DNA of 64,000 bases from Buttiauxella agrestis ATCC 33320 (GTDB lineage: Bacteria > Pseudomonadota > Gammaproteobacteria > Enterobacterales > Enterobacteriaceae), in assembly GCF_000735355.1 (NCBI RefSeq), contig NZ_JMPI01000070.1:62001-126000 (forward strand), read 5' to 3'. Shown piece after piece: positions 44,898 through 54,706 of the stretch. Every line of letters starts with the position of its first letter. The first letter of the stretch is position 1. The translations under genes were made by a program, and so were the position numbers. The notes under the pieces are model-generated. The model was not told the DNA's origin. It did not search any database and worked only from the letters and a program-made list of their open reading frames with translations.

Positions 44898-46283
44898 ATG
44901 CCTAATATCACGCTTACCACCATCAAGCAGCCTGAAATCTATCTCAACGTCCCGAGTGTTGGGTTAAACGATCGGACGATTCAGGAGCGCTTGCGCAAAA
45001 TTTTGCAGGGAATGGCGCAGCAGAATTTCGATTCGCTAGTCGTTTACGCAGACAAAGAACATGGCGGGAATTTTGAGTATCTGACCGGTTTCATTCCGCG
45101 ATTTGAAGAAGGTTTGTTGGTGTTGCATAAAAATGGCGAGGCGGTGCTGGTGCTCGGCAATGAAAACCTTAAGCTAGCGCAATTCTCCAGAACGCCCGCT
45201 AAAGTGGTTCATGCTCCGTGGTTTTCACTGCCAAACCAGCCGATGGACACCGCACTTTCGCTCACTGACGTGCTAAAGCAAGCCGGACTGGATGGACAAC
45301 AGCGCGTCGGGATCGCGGGCTGGAAGCTGTTCACCGGCAACCACGACAACAACTCGTCACTGTTCGACATCCCGACTTTTATTTTCCATGCCCTTCAGGC
45401 TGCGCTCACTCCAGAATGCGAGCTGCTTAATGCCACCGGGCTGTTTATCTCGCCGCGCAATGGCGCACGCATTATTAATAATGCCAACGAAATCGCCCAT
45501 TACGAATACGGCGCAAATCTGGCATCAACGGCGGCACTAACCGCCCTGAATGCAATTGACCTGGGTAAAACAGAAAAATCTATTGCCGCACTGCTTGCCG
45601 CTGAAGGGCAGGCAAACAACGTCGTCACTATAGCCGCGACGGGCGATCGCTTCGAAAACGCCAATTTGTATCCTTCCGATAAGCACATCCAACAAGGCGA
45701 TAAATTCTCTTTAACCGTCAGCTATAAAGGCGGTTTAACCAGCCGCGCGGCTTACGTTGTGAGTAGTGCCGATGAGCTTCATCCCTACGTTAAAGATTAT
45801 CTGGATGTGGTCGCCATTCCGTATTATCGCGCGGTAGTGAGCTGGCTTGAGAAGATGCATGTTGGCGTAAAAGGCCATGAAGTTTACGAACTGATTGAGC
45901 GGGTTTTACCAAAAGACGAATACCACTGGCACCTGAATCCTGGCCATTTGGTCGCCGATGAAGAGTGGCTGTGTTCGCCAATTTACCCGGCGTCAGATAT
46001 TCCATTATCCAGCGGTATGCTGCTGCAAATCGACATTATTCCGTCGCGCAAAGGCTATGCCGGAGCCAGTATCGAAGACACTGTAGCACTGGCCGACAAG
46101 GCGCTTCGTGAGCAAATTAAAACCGATTATCCTGAGCTTTGGCAGCGTATTAGCGCACGCCGGGAATACATCAGCAATGTGCTTAATATTCAATTGCATG
46201 AAGATGTATTGCCGCTATCCAACACCGTTGGATATCTGCGCCCTTACCTGCTGAATAAAGATTTGGCATTAGCCTGCCAGTAA
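44898..46283 (+). CDS. M24 (Xaa-Pro peptidase-like) protein with degenerate metal site
   Basis: 461-residue protein with a creatinase-like N-terminal domain and a pita-bread C-terminal domain of peptidase family M24. The C-terminal part keeps NPGHLVADEEW (about residue 347) and SIEDTVALAD (about 391). However, the two Asp ligands expected in strand motifs near residues 268-285 are absent (KFSLTVSYKGGLTSRAAYV), and LLQIDII replaces the usual Glu-Pro-Gly motif. It is therefore probably not a standard two-metal aminopeptidase. ACGGAG is present before the ATG. It occupies the place of acpT-nik in E. coli K-12 and is convergent with an MFS gene. Confidence 0.8.
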   Translation: MPNITLTTIKQPEIYLNVPSVGLNDRTIQERLRKILQGMAQQNFDSLVVYADKEHGGNFEYLTGFIPRFEEGLLVLHKNGEAVLVLGNENLKLAQFSRTPAKVVHAPWFSLPNQPMDTALSLTDVLKQAGLDGQQRVGIAGWKLFTGNHDNNSSLFDIPTFIFHALQAALTPECELLNATGLFISPRNGARIINNANEIAHYEYGANLASTAALTALNAIDLGKTEKSIAALLAAEGQANNVVTIAATGDRFENANLYPSDKHIQQGDKFSLTVSYKGGLTSRAAYVVSSADELHPYVKDYLDVVAIPYYRAVVSWLEKMHVGVKGHEVYELIERVLPKDEYHWHLNPGHLVADEEWLCSPIYPASDIPLSSGMLLQIDIIPSRKGYAGASIEDTVALADKALREQIKTDYPELWQRISARREYISNVLNIQLHEDVLPLSNTVGYLRPYLLNKDLALACQ

Positions 46284-46285
46284 GA

Positions 46286-47533
46286 TTAAACCTGATGTTG
46301 CCTGACTTGAGCGGCATTATCGAGCCGCCTGATTGACGGCGTGAAGCTGGCGGCGAAAGTTGCCAGCAGAACGGCGACTGCGCAAGCCAGTAAGACTTTT
46401 TCATTGCCGTAGTGCATCGCCAGTGGGCCTGCGGCAAGTTCACCCACAGGAATCGCCACAAATGAACCTAACGCGTCGTATGCGTAAACCCGCGCCAGTT
46501 TTTCCGGCGGGATATGCGTTTGCAACGATTGCGCCCACGCCACACCAAACAAACCGAAGCCCGCGCCAGCGATAAAAAATACCACCATCAGGATAGGTGT
46601 CGATGGCAGCAAAGCCAGAACGACAATCGGCCCGGCGCAAAATGCCGTCAGAATTGTGCCAATAAGTAAATCGCGACGAGGCCGCCAGCGAAGCGCAATA
46701 ACTGAGCCAACAATCAAGCCAGCGCTTTGTGCCGCGATGGCCATTCCCCAACCCGCGCGGCCAAATGTCTCATCAGCGACGACCGGGCCAAGTATCATCA
46801 TCACGCCGCTGAAAGCCGCATTCACAATGGTAAACTGCACAACGATCGCCCAAACCCACGAGCGAGAAATAAACTCGGTCCAGCCGTCTTTTAAATCCTG
46901 CAATATGTTGGATTGCGAGCCTTGCGGTTGTGTCGAATGGATGCGGATCATCAGATAAAGTGGTGCTGATGCAGCAAATCCTAATGCATCTACAGCCAGC
47001 CCCCAGCCCGGTCCCATCACGCTGATCAGCACGCCACCCAGCGACGCGCCAAGCACCGTTCCGCCGTAAATCCCCAACTGAATAAAGGCGTTGGCTTCTC
47101 GCAATGAATGTACCGGAACGGTTTGCGGAACCATTGATTGTGATGCCGGTAGCGACGCTCCCGCCGCTGCGCCATTTATCGCGCCGAGCACCGCCAATAG
47201 CGCGATGGTAGCCGATCCATCCAACACCAGGCAGGCGACAACAGCCTGAGAAACAGCGGCAATCACCGATGAGTACAACAGGACTTTGCTTCGTGCGTAG
47301 CGATCGGCGAGCACTCCGCCAATGAGCAAAAAGGCAACGTTAAAAATGGAACGGGAAGCGATGACAATACCTAAATCAGCAGCCGTTCCGCCCATATCGA
47401 GCACAGCAAAAGCCAGAGCAATGGGTGCAATACCGTTGCCCAGTACCGTTAAAAGACGCGCGAAAAATAGATTTCTGAACGAAGCGTAATGAAATGCTCG
47501 TTTTGAAGGTAGCGCTGCCGATTCCCTGCTCAT
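46286..47533 (-). CDS. MFS transporter (enterobactin-exporter/macrolide-efflux-like branch)
   Basis: Twelve-span major-facilitator protein, 415 residues from the ATG at 47533 (MSRESAALPSKRAFHYASFRNLFFARLLTVLGNG). The loop motif GGVLADRYARSKVLLYSS (about 72-89) and NAFIQLGIYGGTVLGASLGGVL resemble the EntS/MefA-like family, giving efflux of a small molecule as the likely role; the substrate is unknown. Its start shares one base with the yhiN stop (TAATG), so it is translated as the second gene of a yhiN operon. The longer frame to 47584 overlaps yhiN. Confidence 0.85.
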   Translation of the reverse strand: MSRESAALPSKRAFHYASFRNLFFARLLTVLGNGIAPIALAFAVLDMGGTAADLGIVIASRSIFNVAFLLIGGVLADRYARSKVLLYSSVIAAVSQAVVACLVLDGSATIALLAVLGAINGAAAGASLPASQSMVPQTVPVHSLREANAFIQLGIYGGTVLGASLGGVLISVMGPGWGLAVDALGFAASAPLYLMIRIHSTQPQGSQSNILQDLKDGWTEFISRSWVWAIVVQFTIVNAAFSGVMMILGPVVADETFGRAGWGMAIAAQSAGLIVGSVIALRWRPRRDLLIGTILTAFCAGPIVVLALLPSTPILMVVFFIAGAGFGLFGVAWAQSLQTHIPPEKLARVYAYDALGSFVAIPVGELAAGPLAMHYGNEKVLLACAVAVLLATFAASFTPSIRRLDNAAQVRQHQV

Positions 47534-48726
47534 TAATTTACAACCAAATCCTGTGCGCACGCCCAGGCAGACGCCCAGGCCCACTGGAAATTATACCCGC
47601 CTAACCAACCACTTACGTCCATCACTTCACCGATAAAATACAGCCCCGGCACATTACGCGCTTCCATGGTGCGGGAGCTAAGTTCGTTGGTATCCACGCC
47701 GCCAAGGGTAACTTCAGCGGTGCGATAACCTTCGGTGCCGTTGGGCTGCACACGCCAGTTTTGTAAGGTTTCAAGCACTTCACTTTGTTGACGGGTATTG
47801 AGCTGTTTAAGTGTGACATCCGGTATTTGCTCAAGCTGTTGCAGGCACTCCACCAGGCGTTTTGGCAGTACCATCGCCAGCGTGTTTTTCAGGCTTTGAT
47901 TTGGATGAGCGTTGCGCTGCTCGTTAAGCAATTCATCCAGATCGGTATCAGGAAGTAAGTTAACGCTCACAAACTCGCCAGGCTGCCAGTAACTCGACAG
48001 TTGCAACACCGCAGGGCCAGACAGACCACGATGCGTAAACAATAAACTTTCACGGAAGCTCACGCCGTTTTCAGCCGTAATGACGGACGGAACCGAGACG
48101 CCTGAAAGTACCTGTAGCTGTTCGAGTAACGGTTTGTGCAGCGTAAACGGCACAAGGCCTGCACGAGTTGGCAACACTTTTAGCCCAAACTGTTCAGCGA
48201 TTTTATAGCCAAAAGGTGTAGCCCCCAGGCCCGGCATGGAAAGCCCGCCCGTAGCGATGACTAATTTTGCTGCCTGAACGCTGTCGCCATTTAATTGAAT
48301 GGTGTAGCCGTTTTCATCACGTTCGATGCCTAACACTTCGCTACGCAGGCGCATGGTCACTTGCCCTTTATCACATTCGGCCACCAGCATATCGACTATC
48401 TGTTGAGCTGATTCATCACAAAAAAGTTGGCCGAGCGTTTTCTCATGCCACGCGATACCGTGCTTACCGACCATGTCGATAAAATCCCACTGGGTGTAGC
48501 GTGCGAGCGCAGATTTGCAAAAATGAGGGTTTTGGCTGAGATAAGCTGCAGGTTCGATATAAAGGTTAGTAAAGTTGCAGCGACCTCCGCCCGACATCAG
48601 AATCTTACGGCCTGGTTTTTTACCGTTATCGATGAGTAGCACTTTGCTTCCCGCCTGCCCAGCCATCGCTGCACAGAACATTCCTGCGGCTCCCGCACCA
48701 ATAATTACGGCATCAAACTTTTCCAC
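47533..48726 (-). CDS. yhiN: FAD-dependent oxidoreductase YhiN (HI0933 family)
   Basis: Flavoprotein of unknown physiological role, 397 residues (E. coli 400). The N-terminal FAD-binding Rossmann motif is VIIGAGAAGMFCAAMAGQAGSKVLLIDNG (residues 7-35). The family stretches MSGGGRCNFTN, VIATGGLSMPGLGATPFGYKIAEQFGL and the C-terminal GLYFIGEVMDVSGWLGGYNFQWAWASAW are present. Divergent from pitA as in E. coli; coupled to the downstream MFS gene. Confidence 0.94.
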   Translation of the reverse strand: MEKFDAVIIGAGAAGMFCAAMAGQAGSKVLLIDNGKKPGRKILMSGGGRCNFTNLYIEPAAYLSQNPHFCKSALARYTQWDFIDMVGKHGIAWHEKTLGQLFCDESAQQIVDMLVAECDKGQVTMRLRSEVLGIERDENGYTIQLNGDSVQAAKLVIATGGLSMPGLGATPFGYKIAEQFGLKVLPTRAGLVPFTLHKPLLEQLQVLSGVSVPSVITAENGVSFRESLLFTHRGLSGPAVLQLSSYWQPGEFVSVNLLPDTDLDELLNEQRNAHPNQSLKNTLAMVLPKRLVECLQQLEQIPDVTLKQLNTRQQSEVLETLQNWRVQPNGTEGYRTAEVTLGGVDTNELSSRTMEARNVPGLYFIGEVMDVSGWLGGYNFQWAWASAWACAQDLVVN

Positions 48727-48891
48727 GACCTACTCCCGACTATGCTTAATGCAAGGAATTGTAAAGATAGCGGGCTGGTCGCACCAGCTAAATGCGTCTT
48801 AACAATTGCAGGTGATTGAAAATAAATATGTAAATCTTTTCATTGTTTGACCCAGGAAGGACAAACATCAAGAAAAGTCCATATTTCTGTT

Positions 48892-48924
48892 GGCGCATTA
48901 CGGAGTTGTCTTACATAATGCGCC
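48892..48924 (+). promoter_or_regulatory. Hairpin over the pitA leader-ORF start
   Basis: GGCGCATTA / TAATGCGCC, nine perfect base pairs with a 15-base loop. The stem contains the ATG of a short leader ORF and the loop holds its GGAG ribosome site, so opening of the stem would gate leader translation. Confidence 0.6.
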
Positions 48925-48950
48925 GCGTTCATGTCCTCAAAATGGCGTAA
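48918..48950 (+). CDS. Ten-codon leader peptide upstream of pitA
   Basis: ATG CGC CGC GTT CAT GTC CTC AAA ATG GCG TAA encodes [10 protein letters not shown] and stops five bases before the pitA ATG. pitA itself has no Shine-Dalgarno sequence in the preceding 20 bases, so its translation probably depends on ribosomes finishing this ORF. I recall that Salmonella/E. coli pitA is controlled through a leader ORF in response to low cytoplasmic Mg2+; this looks like the same device. Confidence 0.6.
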   Translation: MRRVHVLKMA

Positions 48951-48955
48951 CGTCT

Positions 48956-50458
48956 ATGGAATTTCTGTTTAATGGCCTGGATCTACATACCGGGCTTTTG
49001 TTATTACTTGCTCTGGCATTTGTTCTCTTCTACGAAGCGATCAACGGCTTCCATGACACTGCAAACGCAGTGGCAACCGTTATCTATACTCGTGCAATGC
49101 GATCGCAACTCGCGGTGGCAATGGCGGCGTTATTTAACTTCCTCGGCGTTCTGCTCGGCGGATTGAGCGTGGCGTATGCGATTGTGCATATGTTGCCAAC
49201 CGATCTGCTGTTGAACGTAGGGTCCGCTCATGGCCTCGCCATGGTGTTCTCTATGTTACTGGCCGCTATCATCTGGAACCTCGGCACCTGGTATTTTGGT
49301 CTGCCAGCATCCAGCTCCCATACGCTAATCGGTGCCATCATTGGTATTGGTTTGACGAATGCATTAATGAACGGAACCTCCGTTGTTGATGCGCTGAATA
49401 TCCCGAAAGTGATTGGGATTTTCATGTCGTTGATCCTCTCTCCAATTGTGGGTCTGGTGATTGCGGGCGGGTTAATCTTTTTGCTACGTCGCTACTGGAG
49501 CGGCACCAAAAAGCGCCGCCGTATCCACCTGACACCTGCCGAGCGTGAAAAACAAGACGGCAAGAAAAAGCCACCATTCTGGACGCGTATCGCCCTGATT
49601 ATCTCCGCTATTGGCGTGAGCTTCTCTCATGGCGCAAACGACGGGCAGAAAGGTATCGGCTTAATCATGCTGGTATTGATTGGCGTTGCGCCTGCAGGCT
49701 TCGTGGTGAACATGAATGCTTCCGGTTACGACATTGCTCGTACTCGCGATGCCATTACGCACCTTGAGCAGTATTACGCGCAGCACGGCGATGCGATTAA
49801 GCACGTTGTCGATCTGAACCCAGCTATTCCAACCCCTGAAGAAGTGAAGGGTCAGGATAAGCCTGCTGAATTCCATTGTGACGCCAGCCGCGCCATGATT
49901 GCAGTGCAGCGTGCGAAAGAACTACTGGGCAATATCGACAGCTACGACAAGTTGAGCATCGAGCAGCGTAGCCATATGCGCCGCCTGCTGCTGTGCATCT
50001 CTGATACTTCAGAGAAAGTCGCTAAACTGCCGGAAACCAAACCGGACGATAAGCGCTTCCTGAAAGAGCTGAAAACTGACTTGTTGTATACCATCGAGTA
50101 CGCACCAATCTGGATTATCATGGCGGTCGCTCTGGCGCTTGGCCTCGGTACTATGATTGGCTGGCGTCGTGTGGCAACAACTATCGGTGAGAAGATTGGT
50201 AAGAAAGGCATGACGTATGCGCAGGGTATGTCCGCGCAGATGACAGCCGCCGTCTCCATCGGTATTGCGAGCTACACCGGTATGCCGGTTTCTACCACTC
50301 ACGTGCTTTCTTCTTCCGTAGCGGGGACGATGGTGGTTGATGGCGGCGGTTTGCAGCGTAAAACGGTAACCAACATCCTGATGGCCTGGGTGTTTACTCT
50401 GCCGGTGTCGATTCTGCTTTCTGGTTCTCTTTACTGGATTTCACTGCACTTCATTTAA
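48956..50458 (+). CDS. pitA: Low-affinity metal-phosphate:H+ symporter PitA
   Basis: Inner-membrane PiT-family carrier importing neutral metal-phosphate complexes (Mg, Zn and others). It has 500 residues (E. coli 499). The two inverted family signatures are [18 protein letters not shown] (about 30-47) and [26 protein letters not shown] (about 441-466), with [14 protein letters not shown] in the middle. The cytoplasmic loop about residues 250-360 is variable and differs from E. coli. The ATG at 48956 fits the family start; it lacks a ribosome site and follows a leader ORF. Confidence 0.95.
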   Translation: MEFLFNGLDLHTGLLLLLALAFVLFYEAINGFHDTANAVATVIYTRAMRSQLAVAMAALFNFLGVLLGGLSVAYAIVHMLPTDLLLNVGSAHGLAMVFSMLLAAIIWNLGTWYFGLPASSSHTLIGAIIGIGLTNALMNGTSVVDALNIPKVIGIFMSLILSPIVGLVIAGGLIFLLRRYWSGTKKRRRIHLTPAEREKQDGKKKPPFWTRIALIISAIGVSFSHGANDGQKGIGLIMLVLIGVAPAGFVVNMNASGYDIARTRDAITHLEQYYAQHGDAIKHVVDLNPAIPTPEEVKGQDKPAEFHCDASRAMIAVQRAKELLGNIDSYDKLSIEQRSHMRRLLLCISDTSEKVAKLPETKPDDKRFLKELKTDLLYTIEYAPIWIIMAVALALGLGTMIGWRRVATTIGEKIGKKGMTYAQGMSAQMTAAVSIGIASYTGMPVSTTHVLSSSVAGTMVVDGGGLQRKTVTNILMAWVFTLPVSILLSGSLYWISLHFI

Positions 50459-50481
50459 GAGCGGTGTAGTCACCAGAAAGC

Positions 50482-50516
50482 AAAAAGCGGGTCAGTTTAC
50501 TGGCCCGCTTTTTTTA
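50482..50516 (+). terminator. Intrinsic terminator after pitA
   Basis: AAAAAGCGGG-tcagtttactgg-CCCGCTTTTTTT, about 25 bases after the pitA stop and just before the convergent uspB end. Works for pitA and, through the A run, for uspB. Confidence 0.9.
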
Positions 50517-50529
50517 TGTGCTCAAACTG

Positions 50530-50865
50530 TCAGTGCCAAATCATCAAACCGATAAGACTAATCACCACAAGTCCGCATAGCGCGCTGGTTAAAATAAACT
50601 GGCGGCGCAGACGTTCACAGCGGCGGATAAACTCATCGTCGTGATGGTCAAGATAACGTTGAGCATAGATGTAGCCCACTAAGCGAATCTGTTTGCTTGG
50701 CTGGCCGTGTGAGGTAAAAAAACCGCCTCCATCGACATATTGGTACAGCAGCGGATCGCAACCGCGAAGTACCACCAGCAGTGCACGCAAAGATGAGTAA
50801 TAGCGCGCCATATTCACGACACAAACTACACAAAGCGCCCAAAAAAGTGCGACGGTGCTGATCAT
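50530..50865 (-). CDS. uspB: Universal stress protein B (membrane)
   Basis: Small inner-membrane protein needed for ethanol resistance in stationary-phase E. coli. From this ATG it has 111 residues, as in E. coli, with membrane segments at the N-terminus ([21 protein letters not shown]) and C-terminus ([21 protein letters not shown]) around a conserved soluble part with [23 protein letters not shown] lies seven bases upstream. Longer frames to 50919 are not supported. Confidence 0.95.
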   Translation of the reverse strand: MISTVALFWALCVVCVVNMARYYSSLRALLVVLRGCDPLLYQYVDGGGFFTSHGQPSKQIRLVGYIYAQRYLDHHDDEFIRRCERLRRQFILTSALCGLVVISLIGLMIWH

Positions 50866-51230
50866 CATAATACCCCTCCCGGTGAAGCCCCAGAACATCA
50901 CTCCAGGGCAACCGCTCACCCCGAAAACCAGAAAGACCGTTCAGCGAGCCCAAAAAGCCGATCCGGCTCACATTACTATTCCGGAACGGCTCATTTAATA
51001 GTGTAGGAGATCCGCTAATTTTTTTGCCACATCATTAATCTTTATCAAAGCGATTAAGGCTATTTGGGGCTTCAATGTATACAGCGGTGGCACATTGACG
51101 ATTTCTATCATTCGCTATAGGGTAGAAATATCATCTACAATTTAGGTCTTTAGACGCGGATGGCACAGATGCAGCGCATCGTGTTATCCGACCAGGCTGG
51201 TCATCGACAACTTATGGAAGGAGTAAAATT
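50866..51230. promoter_or_regulatory. Divergent uspB-uspA control region
   Basis: 365-base gap. On the minus strand CTACACTAT (50998-51006) resembles a sigma-S extended -10 element, agreeing with the RpoS dependence of E. coli uspB. On the plus strand TTGACG (51095-51100) and TAGGGT (51118-51123), 17 bases apart, form a plausible sigma-70 promoter for uspA. A degenerate REP-like palindrome, GCGGATGGCACAGATGC...GTTATCCGACC, lies at about 51156-51192 in the uspA leader. Confidence 0.6.
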
Positions 51231-51668
51231 ATGTCTTACAAACACATTCTAATCGCGGTAGATCTCTCCCCGGAGAGCAAAGTACTGGTGGAAAAAGCGG
51301 TTTCTATGGCTCGCCCATACAACGCGAAGGTTTCCCTGATTCATGTCGATGTAAATTACTCCGATCTCTATACCGGATTGATCGATGTAAATCTTGGCGA
51401 TATGCAGAAACGCATTTCTGAAGAAACTCATAACGCATTGAGCGAGCTGTCAACTGGCGCAGGTTATCCAATCACTGAAACCCTGAGCGGTAGCGGCGAT
51501 CTGGGCCAGGTTCTGGTAGATGCCATTAAGAAGTACGATATGGACTTAGTGGTCTGCGGGCACCACCAGGATTTCTGGAGCAAACTGATGTCTTCTGCAC
51601 GTCAGCTGATCAACACCGTTCACGTTGATATGCTGATTGTTCCACTGCGCGACGAAGACGAAGATTAA
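51231..51668 (+). CDS. uspA: Universal stress protein A
   Basis: Cytoplasmic stress protein that accumulates when growth stops. It has 145 residues, one more than E. coli UspA, and is nearly identical: [49 protein letters not shown] and [35 protein letters not shown]. Like E. coli UspA it lacks the G-2X-G-9X-G ATP-binding motif of other Usp branches. AAGGAG is seven bases before the ATG. The dtpB gene that follows in E. coli is missing. Confidence 0.97.
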   Translation: MSYKHILIAVDLSPESKVLVEKAVSMARPYNAKVSLIHVDVNYSDLYTGLIDVNLGDMQKRISEETHNALSELSTGAGYPITETLSGSGDLGQVLVDAIKKYDMDLVVCGHHQDFWSKLMSSARQLINTVHVDMLIVPLRDEDED

Positions 51669-51683
51669 GTTTAGAACGTTTAA

Positions 51684-51727
51684 GCCCTCACCCTAACCCT
51701 CCCCAGGAGAGGGTCGGGGTGAGGGGT
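51684..51727. repeat. Short copy of the CCCTCACCC palindrome
   Basis: GCCCTCACCCTAACCCTCCCC ... AGGAGAGGGTCGGGGTGAGGGG between the convergent uspA and rsmJ. Related to the longer copy at 12941-13023 but missing one inner arm. A probable bidirectional terminator. Confidence 0.7.
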
Positions 51728-51730
51728 GTT

Positions 51731-52489
51731 CTATTCCACGATTGCCGTTCCCGAATAAATATCAAACCGGTGGCCTTTAGTGACCACTGCGTTATGCGTT
51801 TCCACGCCACCGAGCGGCGGCGCGTAGTCCGGGCGTTTCACCACCACACGTTTTGTCGCCAGCTTTTGCGCAGGCAACAGCAAACCATCTGCATCTTCGT
51901 CTGGCCCCACTAGCGACTGAAACACACGCATCTCTTTCTTCACCAGCGCGCTTTTCTGCTTATGCGGGAACATCGGATCGAGATAGACCACTTCCGGGCG
52001 CGGCGTAATATCGCTCAACGCCGTCAGACTTGAAGCGTGAATCAGCTGCAAACGTTCCTGCAACCAGCCGCCAATTTCCGCATCCTGGTAACCACGGCGT
52101 AAACCGTCGTCGAGCAACGCCGCCACTACCGGATTACGCTCCAGCATCCGCACGCGGCAGCCTACAGACGCCAGCACGAACGCATCGCGCCCAAGCCCTG
52201 CCGTCGCATCGACCACGTCCGGCAGATAGCCGCTTTTGATGCCAACCGCTTTTGCCACCGCTTCGCCACGCCCACCGCCAAATTTGCGGCGATGCGCCAT
52301 CGCTCCAGAGACAAAATCAACAAAAATACCGCCGAGTTTTGGCTCGTCGCGCTTACGTAATTCGAGATGGTCAGGCGTCAAAACCAGCGCCATCAGGGAA
52401 TCTGCATCGTGCACAAGACCCCAGCGCTCGCTCAAAAGTGATAAGGCGCCGGAGTCGGCGCCTGCTTCAGTTAATAAACAGATTTTCAC
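51731..52489 (-). CDS. rsmJ: 16S rRNA m2G1516 methyltransferase RsmJ
   Basis: SAM-dependent enzyme methylating N2 of G1516 of 16S rRNA. It has 252 residues (E. coli 250). A SAM-binding site is in [30 protein letters not shown] (about residues 91-120) and the catalytic [22 protein letters not shown] in the C-terminal half. It starts eight bases after the prlC stop, so both are in one operon, as in E. coli. Confidence 0.95.
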   Translation of the reverse strand: MKICLLTEAGADSGALSLLSERWGLVHDADSLMALVLTPDHLELRKRDEPKLGGIFVDFVSGAMAHRRKFGGGRGEAVAKAVGIKSGYLPDVVDATAGLGRDAFVLASVGCRVRMLERNPVVAALLDDGLRRGYQDAEIGGWLQERLQLIHASSLTALSDITPRPEVVYLDPMFPHKQKSALVKKEMRVFQSLVGPDEDADGLLLPAQKLATKRVVVKRPDYAPPLGGVETHNAVVTKGHRFDIYSGTAIVE

Positions 52490-52497
52490 AGAATGAA

Positions 52498-54540
52498 TTA
52501 GCCCTTGATGCCGTAATGAGCCAGCATCGCATCGAGCTGCGGTTCACGGCCACGGAAGCGTTTGAACAGCTCCATTGGCTCTTCTGAACCGCCACGAGTC
52601 AGGATGTTATCAAGGAATGATTGCCCGGTTTCGCGGTTGAAAATGCCTTCTTCTTCAAAACGTGAGAACGCATCTGCCGCCAGCACATCCGCCCACAGGT
52701 AGCTGTAATAACCCGCCGCATAACCGCCAGCAAAGATATGGCTGAAGGCGTGTGGGAAACGACCCCATTTTGGCGATGGCACAACCGCAACCAGCTTCTT
52801 GATTTCAGCCAGAGTTTCCAGCACTTTCGCGCCCTGCTCCGGGTTGAATTCTGCGTGCAGACGGAAGTCGAACAGGCCGAACTCCAACTGGCGCAGAATA
52901 AACAGCGCTGCCTGGTAGTTCTTCGCCGCCAGCATTTTATCCAGTAGCTCTTTTGGCAGCGGTTCACCGGTTTCGTAATGGCCGGAGATAAACGCCAGCG
53001 CGTCCGGCTCCCAGCACCAGTTTTCCATAAACTGGCTTGGCAACTCGACCGCATCCCACGGCACACCGTTAATACCAGAAACACCCGCCGTTTCGACTTT
53101 AGTCAGCATGTGGTGCAAACCGTGTCCGAACTCATGGAACAGCGTGATCACTTCGTCATGAGTAAACAGCGCGGGTTTGCCATTTACCGGGCGGTTGAAG
53201 TTACAGGTCAGGTAAGCGACAGGTTTTTGCAGCGAACCGTCAGCTTTACGCATCTGGCCTACGCAATCATCCATCCACGCCCCGCCGCGTTTGTTTTCGC
53301 GGGCATACAGGTCGAGATAGAAGCTGCCACGCAACTCATTTTTCTCGTCATATAGCTCGAAGAAACGCACATCGGAATGCCAGACGTCGATGTCTTTGCG
53401 TTCTTTCGCGGTGATGCCGTAAATGCGTTTCACCACTTCAAACAGGCCGTTTACCGCGCGATCTTCCGGGAAATATGGGCGCAGTTGTTCGTCGCTGATG
53501 CTGTACAGATGCTGTTTCTGTTTTTCGCTGTAATAGGTGATGTCCCACGGTTCCAGCTCGGTGACGTTAAATTCTTTTTGCGTGAACGCGCGCAGTTGCG
53601 CCAGTTCAGCCTCGCCCTGTGGACGCGCACGTTTCGCCAGATCGGTTAAGAACTCGAGCACCTGCTGCGGGTTTTCTGCCATTTTAGTGGCGAGAGATTT
53701 TTCCGCGTAGTTGCCAAAGCCCAGCAACTCAGCCAGTTCATGACGCAGCGCCAGAATTTCTTCCATCACTGGCGTGTTGTCCCACTTGCCTGCATTCGGG
53801 CCTTGATCGGATGCGCGAGTAGCATAGGCGCGATACATTTCTTCGCGCAGCTCGCGGTTGTCGCAGTAAGTGAGCACTGGCAAATAGCTTGGGATATCCA
53901 GCGTCAACAGCCAGCCATCTTGCTCTTTGGCTTCGGCCTGAGCGCGTGCTGCCGCCAGTGCACTTTCCGGCATACCAGAAAGTTGCGCTTCGTCAGTAAT
54001 CAGTTTCGTCCAGCCTTGGGTCGCATCCAGCACGTTGTTGCTGTAGGTCGAACCCAGTTCAGACAAGCGCGCAGCGATTTCGCCATAGCGCTTTTGTTTT
54101 TCTGGCGGCAAACCGATGCCAGAAAGCTCGAAATCACGCAGTGCGTTATCAACAGCTTTTTTCTCAGCTACGCTCAGATCGGCATAAAACGCGCCATCGC
54201 GCAGGTTGCGATACGCCTGATAAAGCCCTTCGTGCTGCCCAACCCAGGTGCTGTATTCAGACAGCAGCGGCAGCGTTTGTTCGTAAGCCTCACGCAGTTC
54301 CGCGCTGTTTTGTACCGAATTCAAATGACTGACCGGCGAGAAGATGCGGCCCAGGCGATCGTCCACTTCTGCCAGCGGCTGGCAAAGATTATCCCAGTTA
54401 TAAGGCGCGCCTTGCGCTACCACGCTTTCGACTTTCGCACGGCAATCATCCAGCGCTTGCTGCACGGCTGGCACGATATGTTCAGGTTTAAGAGCGGAAA
54501 ACGGCGGCAGATCGAAAGGGGTCAGCAATGGATTAGTCAT
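52498..54540 (-). CDS. prlC: Oligopeptidase A PrlC (OpdA)
   Basis: Cytoplasmic M3-family zinc peptidase degrading short peptides, including cleaved signal peptides. Its 680 residues equal E. coli PrlC. The zinc-binding HEXXH motif is in [16 protein letters not shown] (about residues 464-479), with the downstream Glu ligand region [26 protein letters not shown]. It starts [15 protein letters not shown] sigma-32-like promoter lies about 60 bases upstream. First gene of prlC-rsmJ. Confidence 0.97.
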   Translation of the reverse strand: MTNPLLTPFDLPPFSALKPEHIVPAVQQALDDCRAKVESVVAQGAPYNWDNLCQPLAEVDDRLGRIFSPVSHLNSVQNSAELREAYEQTLPLLSEYSTWVGQHEGLYQAYRNLRDGAFYADLSVAEKKAVDNALRDFELSGIGLPPEKQKRYGEIAARLSELGSTYSNNVLDATQGWTKLITDEAQLSGMPESALAAARAQAEAKEQDGWLLTLDIPSYLPVLTYCDNRELREEMYRAYATRASDQGPNAGKWDNTPVMEEILALRHELAELLGFGNYAEKSLATKMAENPQQVLEFLTDLAKRARPQGEAELAQLRAFTQKEFNVTELEPWDITYYSEKQKQHLYSISDEQLRPYFPEDRAVNGLFEVVKRIYGITAKERKDIDVWHSDVRFFELYDEKNELRGSFYLDLYARENKRGGAWMDDCVGQMRKADGSLQKPVAYLTCNFNRPVNGKPALFTHDEVITLFHEFGHGLHHMLTKVETAGVSGINGVPWDAVELPSQFMENWCWEPDALAFISGHYETGEPLPKELLDKMLAAKNYQAALFILRQLEFGLFDFRLHAEFNPEQGAKVLETLAEIKKLVAVVPSPKWGRFPHAFSHIFAGGYAAGYYSYLWADVLAADAFSRFEEEGIFNRETGQSFLDNILTRGGSEEPMELFKRFRGREPQLDAMLAHYGIKG

Positions 54541-54601
54541 AAGCGCGGTTCCTGATATCTGATAAGTGGAGCGCGTAATGCGCTACAAAAGCAATCTTCT
54601 T

Positions 54602-54632
54602 AACATGAGGCTTAGTTTAGCTAATTTCAATG
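54602..54632 (-). promoter_or_regulatory. Sigma-32-like promoter of prlC
   Basis: On the minus strand CATTGAAA (54625-54632) and CCTCATGTT (54602-54610) are separated by 14 bases, close to the heat-shock consensus CTTGAAA-N11-16-CCCCATNT. E. coli prlC (opdA) is known to belong to the sigma-32 regulon. Confidence 0.7.
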
Positions 54633-54706
54633 CCAGGCGGTGAGCATAAGGCTGTATACTGTGCAGAATAGTTGTTCTTCTTTTGTCTTTGGAAACCCTG
54701 CAAGCC

